Notes under the pieces: generated by a model
Seen by the model: the letters and a program-made list of their open reading frames with translations, nothing else
Told to the model about the DNA's origin: nothing
Database searches by the model: none
Program-made: the position numbers and the translations under genes
NCBI GenBank assembly: GCA_963825415.1
Contig: CAWGTD010000014.1
Location: 62,001-126,000, forward strand
Length of the DNA: 64,000 bases
From: BP-464 sp963825415
Lineage (GTDB): Bacteria > Actinomycetota > Thermoleophilia > Solirubrobacterales > Solirubrobacteraceae
Direction of reading: 5' to 3'
Shown here: piece after piece, positions 53,616 through 61,746 of the stretch
Layout of the letters: every line of letters begins with the position of its first letter
How positions within the stretch are numbered: position 1 is the first letter of the stretch

Positions 53616-54420
53616 GGGAGAGAACCTCCTGCGCGAGATCGCGATAGGACTGGGCGGCGGGGCCGTCCGGGTCGTACTTGAGCACCGACATCCCCTTCAC
53701 GGGGGCTTCCGCAAACCGGATGGTCTTGCGGATGCGCGAGGCGAAGACCCGGTCGCCGAAATTCTCTTCGAGGATCTCGATCGCCTCCTTGGCGTGGATG
53801 GTCCGCGAGTCGACCAACGTCGGGAGGATGCCCTCGATGTCGACGTCGGGGTTGAGGTGCTCGCGGATCATCTGGAGGGTGTTCTGGAGCTGGATCAGCC
53901 CGCGCATCGACAGATACTCGCACTGGACGGGGACGATCACCTTGTTTGCCGCCGTCAGCGCGTTGATGGTGAGCAGCCCGAGGCTCGGCGGCGTGTCGAT
54001 GCAGATGAAGTCGTAGTCCTCGAGGATCGGCTCGAACGCCTTCTGCAGCGAGCGCTCGCGGCCGATCATCGCGCTCATCGCGATCTCGGCTCCCGCGAGG
54101 TCGATCGAGGAGCAGGCGATGTCCACCTCGCGCTTGCGGACCACCTCGCGGATCGAGACCTTGTGCACGAGCACGTCGTACATCGACTTCTCAACCGTGT
54201 CGGGGTCGATGCCCTGCGACATGGTCAGGTTGCCCTGCGGATCCATGTCCACGCAAAGGACGCGATGGCCCTCTTCGGCAAAGGCGCAGGCGAGGTTCAG
54301 CGTGGTCGTCGTCTTGGCGACGCCGCCCTTCTGGTTCGCAAATGCGATGACCTTGGCCTTGTTCTCCACGGCAGGCTCAGCTTTCTCGTCGGGGAAACCC
54401 GTACGCCGCACTATTCGCAC
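53602..54420 (-). CDS. parA: ParA/Soj-type chromosome partition ATPase
   Basis: A 255-272 residue deviant Walker ATPase. The Walker A' motif is IAFANQKGGVAKTTTTLN, then VLCVDMDPQGNLTMSQG and FICIDTPPSLGLLTINAL. Family members usually begin just before IAFANQKGG, so the GTG at 54369 (VENKAKV) may be the true start rather than 54420. The latter would leave only 20 bp to the divergent cupin gene. No parB lies next to it. Its overlap with ftsZ suggests a role in placing the division machinery (Soj, MipZ or ParA-like). Confidence 0.9.
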   Translation of the reverse strand: MRIVRRTGFPDEKAEPAVENKAKVIAFANQKGGVAKTTTTLNLACAFAEEGHRVLCVDMDPQGNLTMSQGIDPDTVEKSMYDVLVHKVSIREVVRKREVDIACSSIDLAGAEIAMSAMIGRERSLQKAFEPILEDYDFICIDTPPSLGLLTINALTAANKVIVPVQCEYLSMRGLIQLQNTLQMIREHLNPDVDIEGILPTLVDSRTIHAKEAIEILEENFGDRVFASRIRKTIRFAEAPVKGMSVLKYDPDGPAAQSYRDLAQEVLSHGRP

Positions 54421-54440
54421 GTGCGTTATGGATTCCTCCC

Positions 54441-55364
54441 ATGACCAACGGCATCGCTCACATCGACGACGCGCCGTCCGCCCGTTTCGACGTCGGCCCG
54501 ATGGGCGCCGACTGGGATCTGGTGGGTAACGCGGCAGGCTGCGACAAGGTCGGCCTGCGGCGCATCCGGATCTCTTCGGGCAAGCAGTCGACCCCGCTGC
54601 ACGCGCACTTCGGCGAGGAGGAGATGTTCTACGTGCTGCGCGGCTCGGGCGTCAGCTTCCAGGAGAACGGCGCCTACGAGATCGCCGAGGGCGACGTGGT
54701 CCTGCATCCGCACGGCGGCCCCGCTCACACCGTCGTGGGCGGCGAGGACGGCATCGACGTGCTGGCCTTCGGCGACAACCTGCGCCACGAGGCGGTCCGC
54801 TTCCCGCGGATCAACGCGACGTGGATCGGCGGGATGGTCTCGGAGTTCCTGCCGGTCCACCAGTTCCAGCTCGAGGCCGAGCGCGCCGGCCCGGTCGAGC
54901 TGCCCGCGACGCTCGACGCGCGGCCGTCGACGATCGTCAACGTCGCCGACGTCGACGTGATCGAGTTCAAGCGTGGCGCGGCCGACGCACGGGCGCGCTT
55001 CATCGGCCGCCGGCTCGGGGCGCGGCGCACCGCGCTCAACTGGTCTGAGATCGCGCCGGGGGCCGAGGCCGCGCAGCCGCACTGCCACTCGGCCGTCGAG
55101 GAGCTGTTCGTGGTGCTCGACGGCGACGGGGTCGCGCTGCTCGGGTCCGAGGAGCATCCGGTGCGCGCGGGCTCGGTGGTCGCGCGACCGGCGGGGACGG
55201 GCGTGACGCACGCGTTCCGCGCCGGCGAGGGGGGCATGACGCTGTTGATGTACAGCGACGTCGATCCCAACGACATGTGCTTCTACCCCCGGACCGGCAA
55301 GGTCCTCATGCGCGGGCTCGGGATCGTCTTCAAGCCCGAGCAGGTCCCGTATTGGGACGACTGA
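54441..55364 (+). CDS. Bicupin domain protein
   Basis: A 307-residue protein with two cupin folds. Cupin 1 has TPLHAHFGEEEMFYVLRGSG (His, His, Glu metal ligands) and VVLHPHGGPAHTVV; cupin 2 has QPHCHSAVEELFVVLDGDG and the motif 2 AGTGVTHAFRAGEGG. Both metal sites look complete, so it may be a dioxygenase or isomerase for a small substrate. No closer family is recognised. It precedes the ArsA-like pair, with its stop overlapping the next gene. Confidence 0.83.
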   Translation: MTNGIAHIDDAPSARFDVGPMGADWDLVGNAAGCDKVGLRRIRISSGKQSTPLHAHFGEEEMFYVLRGSGVSFQENGAYEIAEGDVVLHPHGGPAHTVVGGEDGIDVLAFGDNLRHEAVRFPRINATWIGGMVSEFLPVHQFQLEAERAGPVELPATLDARPSTIVNVADVDVIEFKRGAADARARFIGRRLGARRTALNWSEIAPGAEAAQPHCHSAVEELFVVLDGDGVALLGSEEHPVRAGSVVARPAGTGVTHAFRAGEGGMTLLMYSDVDPNDMCFYPRTGKVLMRGLGIVFKPEQVPYWDD

Positions 55365-56251
55365 GGGGCGAAGCCCCGGTTCTGGACGTCGACATCGTCG
55401 TCGTCACCGGCAAGGGCGGCGTCGGCAAGTCGACCGTGGCCGCGGCGCTCGCCACGGTCGCGGCACGGCGCGGCCGGCGCACGGTCGTCGCCGAGGTCGG
55501 CGACCGTCACGACATCCCGCGGTTGCTGGGGCCCGGCGGTCCCGACCACCACTCGATCGCACCGCGCGAGGCGATGGAGGAGTACGTGGCCGACCAGCTC
55601 CCCCGCCCGCTGGCCGAGCTGCTGTCGCACAGCGGCACGTTCTCGGCGTTCGTCGCCGCCACCCCGGGCATGAACGAGCTCCTGTCGATCGGCAAGGTCT
55701 GGGAGCTCGCCGGCGAGCGGCGCCGCGTGGCCGACGCCGAGCCGTACGACCTGGTTGTCCTCGACGCGCCCGCCAGCGGTCACGGCCTGGCGCTGCTCGG
55801 CGCGCCGCGGACGTTCTCGGATGCCGCGCGCGTGGGCCCGATCCACCGGCAGGCCGGCCAGATCCACGCGACGCTGATCGACCCCGCACGCACAGCCGTG
55901 GTCGCCGTTGTCACGCCCGAGGAGATGCCTGTCAACGAGACGCTCGAGCTGCGGGCGGCGCTGCGGGAGCGGATGGGGATCGACGTGGCCCGCGTGATCG
56001 CCAACGGGATCGTTCCCGATCGCTTCACCGCCGAGGAGGCGCGCAGCCTTGCGGAGCACGGCGGGGCGCCCGACGGGCCGGTCGGCGCGGCGCTGTGGTC
56101 CCACGACCGCGCCCGCTCGCAGCGCAACCAGCTGCGGCGCCTGCGCGCCGGCCTCGACGTCGCGCCCGTGCGGCTGCCGTTCCTGTTCGCGGCCGAGCTC
56201 GACCACGAGTCGGTCGCGCAGCTCGCCGACATCCTGGAGCGCGCGCTGTGA
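55352..56251 (+). CDS. ArsA/Get3-like ATPase, first of a pair
   Basis: A roughly 299-residue P-loop ATPase of the ArsA/Get3 family. The deviant Walker A GKGGVGKSTVAAALA is near residue 20, with VVLDAPASGHGLALL and later VAVVTPEEMPVNETLEL. The start is unclear; TTG 55352, inside the end of the cupin gene, is the only plausible one near the conserved N-terminus. Its partner follows with GTGA overlap. Actinobacteria often carry such heterodimeric pairs, such as mycobacterial Rv3679-Rv3680. True arsenite transport is unlikely, as no arsB or arsR is nearby. Confidence 0.86.
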   Translation: MGRLRGEAPVLDVDIVVVTGKGGVGKSTVAAALATVAARRGRRTVVAEVGDRHDIPRLLGPGGPDHHSIAPREAMEEYVADQLPRPLAELLSHSGTFSAFVAATPGMNELLSIGKVWELAGERRRVADAEPYDLVVLDAPASGHGLALLGAPRTFSDAARVGPIHRQAGQIHATLIDPARTAVVAVVTPEEMPVNETLELRAALRERMGIDVARVIANGIVPDRFTAEEARSLAEHGGAPDGPVGAALWSHDRARSQRNQLRRLRAGLDVAPVRLPFLFAAELDHESVAQLADILERAL

Positions 56252-57330
56252 GGGAGCGTCTTCGGGACAAGCGCGTGATCGTCTGCGCGGGCGCGGGCGG
56301 CGTGGGCAAGACGACGACGTCGGCCGCGCTCGCGCTCGGGCTGGCCGCGGACGGCGCGCGCGTGGCGGTGGTGACGATCGACCCCGCCCGGCGGCTGGCC
56401 AACGCCCTCGGCCTGGGGACCCTGGAGAACGATCCGCGGCGGGTCGACCGCCGGCGGCTGGCCGGCCACGGCCTCGACGTGAGCGGCGAGCTGTGGGCCA
56501 TGACGCTCGATTCCAAGCGCACCTTCGACGAGCTGATCGACCACCTCGCGCCCGACGAGGGCACGGCCCGCGAGGTGCTCGCCAACCGCATCTACCAGCA
56601 GATCTCGACCGCCGTTGCGGGCTCGCAGGAATACACGGCGATGGCCAAGCTCTACGAGCTCGACCGCGACGGGCGCTTCGACGCGATCGTGCTCGACACG
56701 CCGCCGTCGCGCAACGCCCTGGACTTCCTCGACGCGCCCGAGCGCCTCACGGCGTTCCTCGAGGGCCGCGCACTGCGGATGCTGCTGGCCCCCACCGGCC
56801 TGGCGGCCCGCGTCGTCGGCCGCGGCGCGAGCGTCGGCCTGCGCGGTTTGCGACGGGTGACCGGCGTCGAGCTGCTCGAGGACCTCTCGACGTTCTTCGG
56901 GTCGCTCGGCCGACTGCTCGACGGATTCCGCGAGCGCGCGGCGGGCGTGCAGCGGCTGCTGGCCGATCCGGCGACGACGTTCATCGTCGTCGCATCACCC
57001 GAGCGCGAGCCGGTCGAGGAGGCGATCTACTTCGGCGCCAAGCTGAGCGAGGCCGGGCTGCCGTTCGGCGGGCTGGTCGTCAACCGCGTGCACGCCCCGG
57101 TGACGGGCGAGCTCGATACGAGCGGGCTCGGCCCGGAGCTGGCGGCGAAGGTCTCGGAGGCGGCCGCGGAGGTCGCGATGCTGGCCGAGCGCGACGCGGC
57201 CGCGGTGGCGCGGTTGAGGACGGCGCTGGGCGATGACCACCCGGTGCTCGTACCCCACCTGTCGGGCGACGTGCACGACGTCGACGGGCTGGTGGCGATG
57301 TACCGCCACCTCTGGGCAGCGTCGGCCTAG
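56248..57330 (+). CDS. ArsA/Get3-like ATPase, second of a pair
   Basis: A 360-residue partner ATPase. The Walker A VIVCAGAGGVGKTTTSAALA is near the N-terminus and VVTIDPARRLANALGLG carries the switch I/A-loop region typical of Get3. The segment IVLDTPPSRNALDFLDAPERL follows in the DTPP motif, and VVASPEREPVEEAI later. It is larger than its partner and likely forms an unequal dimer with it. Such pairs have been linked to membrane protein or redox functions in mycobacteria; the role here is unknown. It is convergent with the 413-residue gene, overlapping by 4 bp. Confidence 0.87.
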   Translation: MRERLRDKRVIVCAGAGGVGKTTTSAALALGLAADGARVAVVTIDPARRLANALGLGTLENDPRRVDRRRLAGHGLDVSGELWAMTLDSKRTFDELIDHLAPDEGTAREVLANRIYQQISTAVAGSQEYTAMAKLYELDRDGRFDAIVLDTPPSRNALDFLDAPERLTAFLEGRALRMLLAPTGLAARVVGRGASVGLRGLRRVTGVELLEDLSTFFGSLGRLLDGFRERAAGVQRLLADPATTFIVVASPEREPVEEAIYFGAKLSEAGLPFGGLVVNRVHAPVTGELDTSGLGPELAAKVSEAAAEVAMLAERDAAAVARLRTALGDDHPVLVPHLSGDVHDVDGLVAMYRHLWAASA

Positions 57331-58568
57331 ACCGGGACACCCTCCACCGGAAGCTCCTCGGCCTCGCCCAGCAGCTCGTCGGCCAGGCTGCGGAGGTCGG
57401 CGTCCAGGTGCCCGCAGAGGACGTCGCGCAGGATCGCTCGCAGATGGCCGGCAAGCTCGTCGACGACCTCTTCGACGCCGGCGTCGGGCGGGCCGTGCCC
57501 GGTGACCATCGCGCGCTCCAGCGAGACGGCCTGAGCCACGCCCTCGGCCACGATCGCGCGCGACTCGGGCTCGGCGCACAGCGCCGCCACGCGCTCGGCG
57601 AGCATGTCGGCGTCGGTCTCGGGGGCAAGCAGCGCTCGCAGCGCGAGCAGGTGGTCGGTGAGCCGGTGGTGCGGCGGGCGCTCGCAGCCCATCTCGAAGC
57701 GCGCCAACGCCCAGGCCAGCTCGCCGCCGCGCGGCATCCGCCGCCAGACGAGGTTGCAGAAGGCGCGCAGCTCGTCCTCCTGGCCGGCCTCGAGGACGAG
57801 GGTCCCGTTCGCGTGCCCGCCCGCGCCCGTCGGGACGGCCTGCCACGGCCCGCCGGCGGTGCGAACCCATGCCGCCGGGCCCATGGCCACACAGGCCTCG
57901 TCGTAGAGGCGCAGCGCCGTCACCAGCCGGCGCACGCGCGCGGGCGCCTGGGCGACAACGCCCTCGTCGTCGCCGCGCACCAGTGCGAGGACGGTCTCCG
58001 TCGCGCCTTCCCAGGCGGCGGCCTCCGGCACGCGCTCGATCTCGCCGGGCGCCACCAGCGCCAGCCCGGTGCTGAGCGAGAGCTCGGTGGACTCGATCTC
58101 GAGCCCGAGCAGCGGGACGATGACCTCGACGTCGCTTACGCCGGCGTTCACCCGCTCGGCGAGCTCGCCGTAGGCCCGCACGAAGCGTTCGTCGGACAGC
58201 GTGAACTCCGACAGGTCCTCGAACAGGTGCTCCAGGAAGGCGCGCAATGCGATCTCGGCGCGCTCGCGTGCGCCCGCGGGCACATGCGTGTGACCGCGCG
58301 AGCGCAGGTAGGCGTCGACGCCGCTGGTCGCCGCCACGGAGCGGACGGCCGCGTCCCAGTTCTCGAGGCTGGTGAGCACGCGGGCGCGGTCGGCGATGAA
58401 CCCCGTGGTATCCGGGCGGTAGCAATAGAGCGTGGGGCCGCGACGGCCCGCGCGCTCCTCGATGACGTCGAAGGACAGCTCCGCGCCTTCTGACGTCTCG
58501 GCGGAAAGTGCCCATGCGGCCTCCTCGGCGAAGGCGCGCAGGGCGGCGTGCAGCTGGCGATCGAGCAT
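57327..58568 (-). CDS. Conserved-looking 413-residue protein, function unknown
   Basis: Not recognised. The product is soluble, acidic and largely helical, without signal peptide or membrane segments. Visible features are RRGPTLYCYRPDTTGFIADR near residue 45, SFDVIEERAG, and a C-terminal acidic helical region AGHLRAILRDVLCGHLDADL. Codon use and length argue for a real gene. It lies beside the ArsA-like pair and before an HxlR regulator, separated from the latter by a terminator. Confidence 0.7.
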   Translation of the reverse strand: MLDRQLHAALRAFAEEAAWALSAETSEGAELSFDVIEERAGRRGPTLYCYRPDTTGFIADRARVLTSLENWDAAVRSVAATSGVDAYLRSRGHTHVPAGARERAEIALRAFLEHLFEDLSEFTLSDERFVRAYGELAERVNAGVSDVEVIVPLLGLEIESTELSLSTGLALVAPGEIERVPEAAAWEGATETVLALVRGDDEGVVAQAPARVRRLVTALRLYDEACVAMGPAAWVRTAGGPWQAVPTGAGGHANGTLVLEAGQEDELRAFCNLVWRRMPRGGELAWALARFEMGCERPPHHRLTDHLLALRALLAPETDADMLAERVAALCAEPESRAIVAEGVAQAVSLERAMVTGHGPPDAGVEEVVDELAGHLRAILRDVLCGHLDADLRSLADELLGEAEELPVEGVPV

Positions 58569-58683
58569 GCGCTCCGGTTTCGCGGCGCCCGCACGGGCTC
58601 CTTCACCGACAGGGGCGCAAGTTTCTGCGATCGCCTGCGTTTGATGCCTTCACAAGCTTGGGGCACGTGCCTGGAAGAAACGG

Positions 58684-58709
58684 ACGGCGGACTTGGGAGA
58701 GTCCGCCGT
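58684..58709 (-). terminator. Intrinsic terminator-like hairpin after hxlR gene
   Basis: ACGGCGGACT (58684-58693) and AGTCCGCCGT (58700-58709) form a perfect 10-bp stem with a 6-nt loop. On the minus strand it is followed by CCGTTTCTT, a short T-rich tract. It lies about 27 bp beyond the hxlR stop and would separate it from the next gene. Confidence 0.72.
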
Positions 58710-58735
58710 TCGGCGTTTAAGGACGGCTTCGCGGG

Positions 58736-59089
58736 TTAGGCGACGGCGCTGAGCTCGCCGGAGGCGTCCTCGGCGCAGTCGGCCGCGAGCCAGTGCTTCC
58801 CGTAGGAGCGCATGTCCTCGATGATCGGCAGTAGCGCCAGGCCCTTCTTGGTCAACGCGTACTCGACGCGCGGCGGGACCTCGGGGTAGGAGAGCCGCTC
58901 GACGATCCCCTCCTCCTCCAGCGCGCGCAGGCGCAAGGAGAGCGTCCGGGGGCTGATGCCCTGCAGCGAACGCTCGAGCTCGCAGAACCGCGACCGGCCC
59001 TCGGCCAGGTCACGGACGAGGAGCAGGGTCCACTTGCCGCAGATGACCTCCGCGGTGCGACATACGGGACAGCTGGCATCGACGGCCAT
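58736..59089 (-). CDS. HxlR family transcriptional regulator
   Basis: A 117-residue winged-helix regulator. The N-terminal CPVCRTAEVICGKWTLLLVR, FCELERSLQGISPRTLSLRL and the wing region RVEYALTKKGLALLPII match HxlR/MarR-like proteins. The CPVC pair suggests thiol or electrophile sensing as in other HxlR members. The target may be itself or AIM24, upstream on the same strand. The short AT-rich gap at 59090-59113 (CAAT and ATTG arms) could be the operator. Confidence 0.87.
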   Translation of the reverse strand: MAVDASCPVCRTAEVICGKWTLLLVRDLAEGRSRFCELERSLQGISPRTLSLRLRALEEEGIVERLSYPEVPPRVEYALTKKGLALLPIIEDMRSYGKHWLAADCAEDASGELSAVA

Positions 59090-59113
59090 GCCAATACTTT
59101 ACCAATTGAAGCG

Positions 59114-59824
59114 CTAGCCCGAGAGCAGGTTGCCCAGGCCGCCGCCGCCCGATCCGCCGCTGCTCGGCACGTCGACGCGGCCCTCCGAGGGCTGGACCAG
59201 GACCCACCCCTGGCCGCCGAACGCCATCTGGATCGACTCGCCGGAACCGCGACCGATCAGGTTCTTGGCCTTGAAATCCGTCTTCAGCGCCGTCGTCACG
59301 TGCTCCGACCACGTGATCGCTGCCTGGGCATCGGCGAACGTCGGCGCCGAGCCGACGTCGAGCATCACGGGCGGTCCGTCGGAGAGGATCGCCACCGAGC
59401 CCGAGCCGCGCAGCGAGGTGTTGAACAGACCGCCTCCGAGCATGCCGGCCGCGCCCTGCACGCGCTCGATGTCCCACTCGATCCCGGCGTCGAACGCCAG
59501 CAGGTTGGGCCCGTTGACCGTCACCTTCTCGCCGTCAAGGTGAATCAGGTGGACGTCCTGGGCGGTATCCGCCAGGAAGACCTCGCCGGTGCCCGAGACC
59601 TTCATCAGCGAGGTGCCCTCGCCGGTGGCGACCTTCTTGAGCAGGCGTCCCACACCCCCGGCGCCGGCGAACTCGAAGCTCACGTCGCCCTGGTAGGCGA
59701 CCATCGAACCCTTCTTGGCCTGGATCGTGACCTGATCGAGGCGGACCTTCAGCAGCTTTCCGTTCTGCAGCGAGAACGCGTCGGTCGACTGCGTCTCGGC
59801 GAACGTGGCGAGGGTGGTGTCCAT
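59114..59824 (-). CDS. AIM24 family protein
   Basis: A 236-residue protein of the AIM24 (TerD-unrelated beta-trefoil) family, named from yeast mitochondrial biogenesis but common in bacteria with unclear role. Blocks include GSMVAYQGDVSFEFAG, VFLADTAQDVHLIHLDGEKV, GNLLAFDAGIEWDIERVQG-like sequence, and GQGWVLVQPSEGR. It ends in a Gly/Ser-rich tail (SSGGSGGGGLGN). The ATG at 59824 is preferred to 59860 because it lies outside the pilT end. It follows pilT closely on the same strand. Confidence 0.82.
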   Translation of the reverse strand: MDTTLATFAETQSTDAFSLQNGKLLKVRLDQVTIQAKKGSMVAYQGDVSFEFAGAGGVGRLLKKVATGEGTSLMKVSGTGEVFLADTAQDVHLIHLDGEKVTVNGPNLLAFDAGIEWDIERVQGAAGMLGGGLFNTSLRGSGSVAILSDGPPVMLDVGSAPTFADAQAAITWSEHVTTALKTDFKAKNLIGRGSGESIQMAFGGQGWVLVQPSEGRVDVPSSGGSGGGGLGNLLSG

Positions 59825-59856
59825 GGGGGCAACCCTCGCCCCATCGACCCCCGGCG

Positions 59857-60987
59857 TCAAGCAGCTTCGAGGTTTGCGGCGTGGGCCTCGTCGACGTCGG
59901 CCATCGTGGTGCCGCGCTTGCCGTCGGCCGCGAGCAGGAGCTTGAAGTCGTGCGGGCTCGTCGCGGCCTCCAGTGCGTCGTCGACGGAGACGCGGCCCTC
60001 CTTGACGTGCTCGAAGAGCGCCTGGTCGAACGTGCGCATCCCGTAATAGCCGCCGCTCTGGATGACTTCCTCCAGCCGGCCGGTCTCGGCCGGGTCCATG
60101 ATCATGTCGCGGACGCGGCCGGTGGTCCGCAGGATCTCGCAGGCCACGACGCGGCCGCCGTCGATCGACGGCACGAGCCGCTGGGAGACGACGCCCTTCA
60201 GGGTCCCGGCGAGCATCGCCCGGACCTGCTGGTGCATGTGCGGCGGGAAGAAGTCGATCATGCGGTTGATCGTCTCCGAGGCGTCCACGGTGTGGATCGT
60301 GGAGAGCACGAGGTGGCCGGTCTCGGCCGCGCTCAACGCGGTGTGGACGGTCTCCTCGTCGCGCATCTCGCCGATCAGGATCACGTCGGGGTCCTGGCGC
60401 AACACGCGGCGCAGTGCCCGGCGGAACGACTGGGTGTCCATGCCGACCTCGCGCTGGTTGATCAGCGACTGCTTGTCGGCGTGCAGAAACTCGATCGGGT
60501 CCTCGATCGTGACGATGTGCTTCGACGTGGTCTGGTTGATGTGGTCGATCATCGCGGCGAGCGTCGTCGACTTGCCCGAGCCCGTGGTCCCCGTCACCAG
60601 GATGATGCCGCGGGGCTCCTCGGCCAGGTCGCGGATGACGGGCGGCAGGGCGAGGTCCTCGACCGTGCGGATCACCGTCGGGATCGCACGACAGACCAGC
60701 GAGACATGGCCGCGCTGGTGGAAGGCGTTGACGCGGAAACGCGCCAGGCCTTCGACCTCATAGGAGAAGTCGACCTCGCGCTCGCCCTCGAACTCGGCGA
60801 GCTTGGCAGGGTCGTGGAGCATCTGGCCGACCGCGCCGAGCGTGTCCTCGGCGGACAGCGTCTGACCACCGCGAATCGGGCGGAGACGGCCGTCGACGCG
60901 GGCAAGCGGCTGGGCCCCCACCTTCAGGTGGAGGTCAGAACCACCCGCCTCGACCGCGTGGCGCAGCGCTGACTCGAGGTCGAACAC
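59857..60987 (-). CDS. pilT: Type IV pilus retraction ATPase PilT
   Basis: A 376-residue hexameric ATPase that retracts type IV pili. The N-terminal PAS-like domain contains GGSDLHLKVGAQPLARVDG. Walker A is VTGTTGSGKSTTLAAMIDH, the Asp box IVTIEDPIEFLH, Walker B VILIGEMRDEET, and the His box ETGHLVLSTIHTVDA. The PilT AIRNLIRE-like motif is altered to GTLKGVVSQRLV here. The GTG at 60987 starts the protein. Other pilus genes are not in the window. Confidence 0.92.
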   Translation of the reverse strand: MFDLESALRHAVEAGGSDLHLKVGAQPLARVDGRLRPIRGGQTLSAEDTLGAVGQMLHDPAKLAEFEGEREVDFSYEVEGLARFRVNAFHQRGHVSLVCRAIPTVIRTVEDLALPPVIRDLAEEPRGIILVTGTTGSGKSTTLAAMIDHINQTTSKHIVTIEDPIEFLHADKQSLINQREVGMDTQSFRRALRRVLRQDPDVILIGEMRDEETVHTALSAAETGHLVLSTIHTVDASETINRMIDFFPPHMHQQVRAMLAGTLKGVVSQRLVPSIDGGRVVACEILRTTGRVRDMIMDPAETGRLEEVIQSGGYYGMRTFDQALFEHVKEGRVSVDDALEAATSPHDFKLLLAADGKRGTTMADVDEAHAANLEAA

Positions 60988-61038
60988 ATACCTTGAATCG
61001 GCCGGTTTTCGTGGTCCTTGAGGCTCTGGACGGTCGTC

Positions 61039-61725
61039 CTACTCCGCAGTGGGAGCGGAATCCTCGGTAGGACGGGCCCTGCGGGCCGCAATCCGGCTCC
61101 CCAGGGCGATTCCGAGGATGACGAAGACGATCGGCCCGACGAACAGCCAAGGCGACGGACCCGCGGAGCGTTTGGTCGACTTGTTGGAGGCGTCCAGCTG
61201 CGCCCGCGCCTCCGGCGGAACCGCCACGGAGTGGCCGTTGGCGGTGGCGACCCGGGCCACCGCCTCGATCGCGGCGCGGGCGAGCCCGTCCGATTGGGCG
61301 GCCGCATCGACGCGCACGGGCTCCAGGGCGCGGTCGACGTCGTCGCCGAGGTTGTTGCCGCCGATTCCGACCGGCATGACGACCAGCAGATGCTGCGGAT
61401 CGCGCAGGCCGCCATGGGGGTTGGTCGGCAACTCGCCGGCCAGGAGGTTGGCGTAGCGCTGGGGCTGGTTGAACAGCTGCGGATAGGAACCCAGGTCGCC
61501 GGCCGACTCGATCAGCGCGACCTTCATCGGGTAGCCCGCGGTCGCCGCCTTCTTGAGCACCTCGTCGAGCGCGTTGCGCAGGCGCGTCGACGTGGGAGGC
61601 GCGTAGGGGTAGAAGACGTCCTGGGACGGCAGGACGTCGCTGGCGGGGTCGCCGTCGGCCCATGCCGCGGGCGCAAGGGCGAGCAGCGCGACGACCGTCA
61701 GGACCCAGGAGCGCAACGCGCGCAT
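61039..61725 (-). CDS. Exported single-pass membrane protein, TPM-domain-like
   Basis: A 228-residue protein with a signal peptide (MRALRSWVLTVVALLALAPA) and a C-terminal membrane helix (WLFVGPIVFVILGIALGS) followed by basic residues, so the N-terminal domain faces outside. The outer domain (DVFYPYAPPTSTRLRNALDE, VALIESAGDLGSYPQL, LLVVMPVGIG) resembles TPM/Psb32-type domains. The function is unknown. It lies between the sigma factor and pilT genes on the same strand. Confidence 0.72.
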   Translation of the reverse strand: MRALRSWVLTVVALLALAPAAWADGDPASDVLPSQDVFYPYAPPTSTRLRNALDEVLKKAATAGYPMKVALIESAGDLGSYPQLFNQPQRYANLLAGELPTNPHGGLRDPQHLLVVMPVGIGGNNLGDDVDRALEPVRVDAAAQSDGLARAAIEAVARVATANGHSVAVPPEARAQLDASNKSTKRSAGPSPWLFVGPIVFVILGIALGSRIAARRARPTEDSAPTAE

Positions 61726-61746
61726 GTCCCGCCGCGGACTCTTGGC

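Noticed and set aside
55352..57330. Arsenite efflux operon
   Set aside because: No arsB, arsR or arsC nearby; the paired arrangement fits the actinobacterial Get3-like heterodimer instead.
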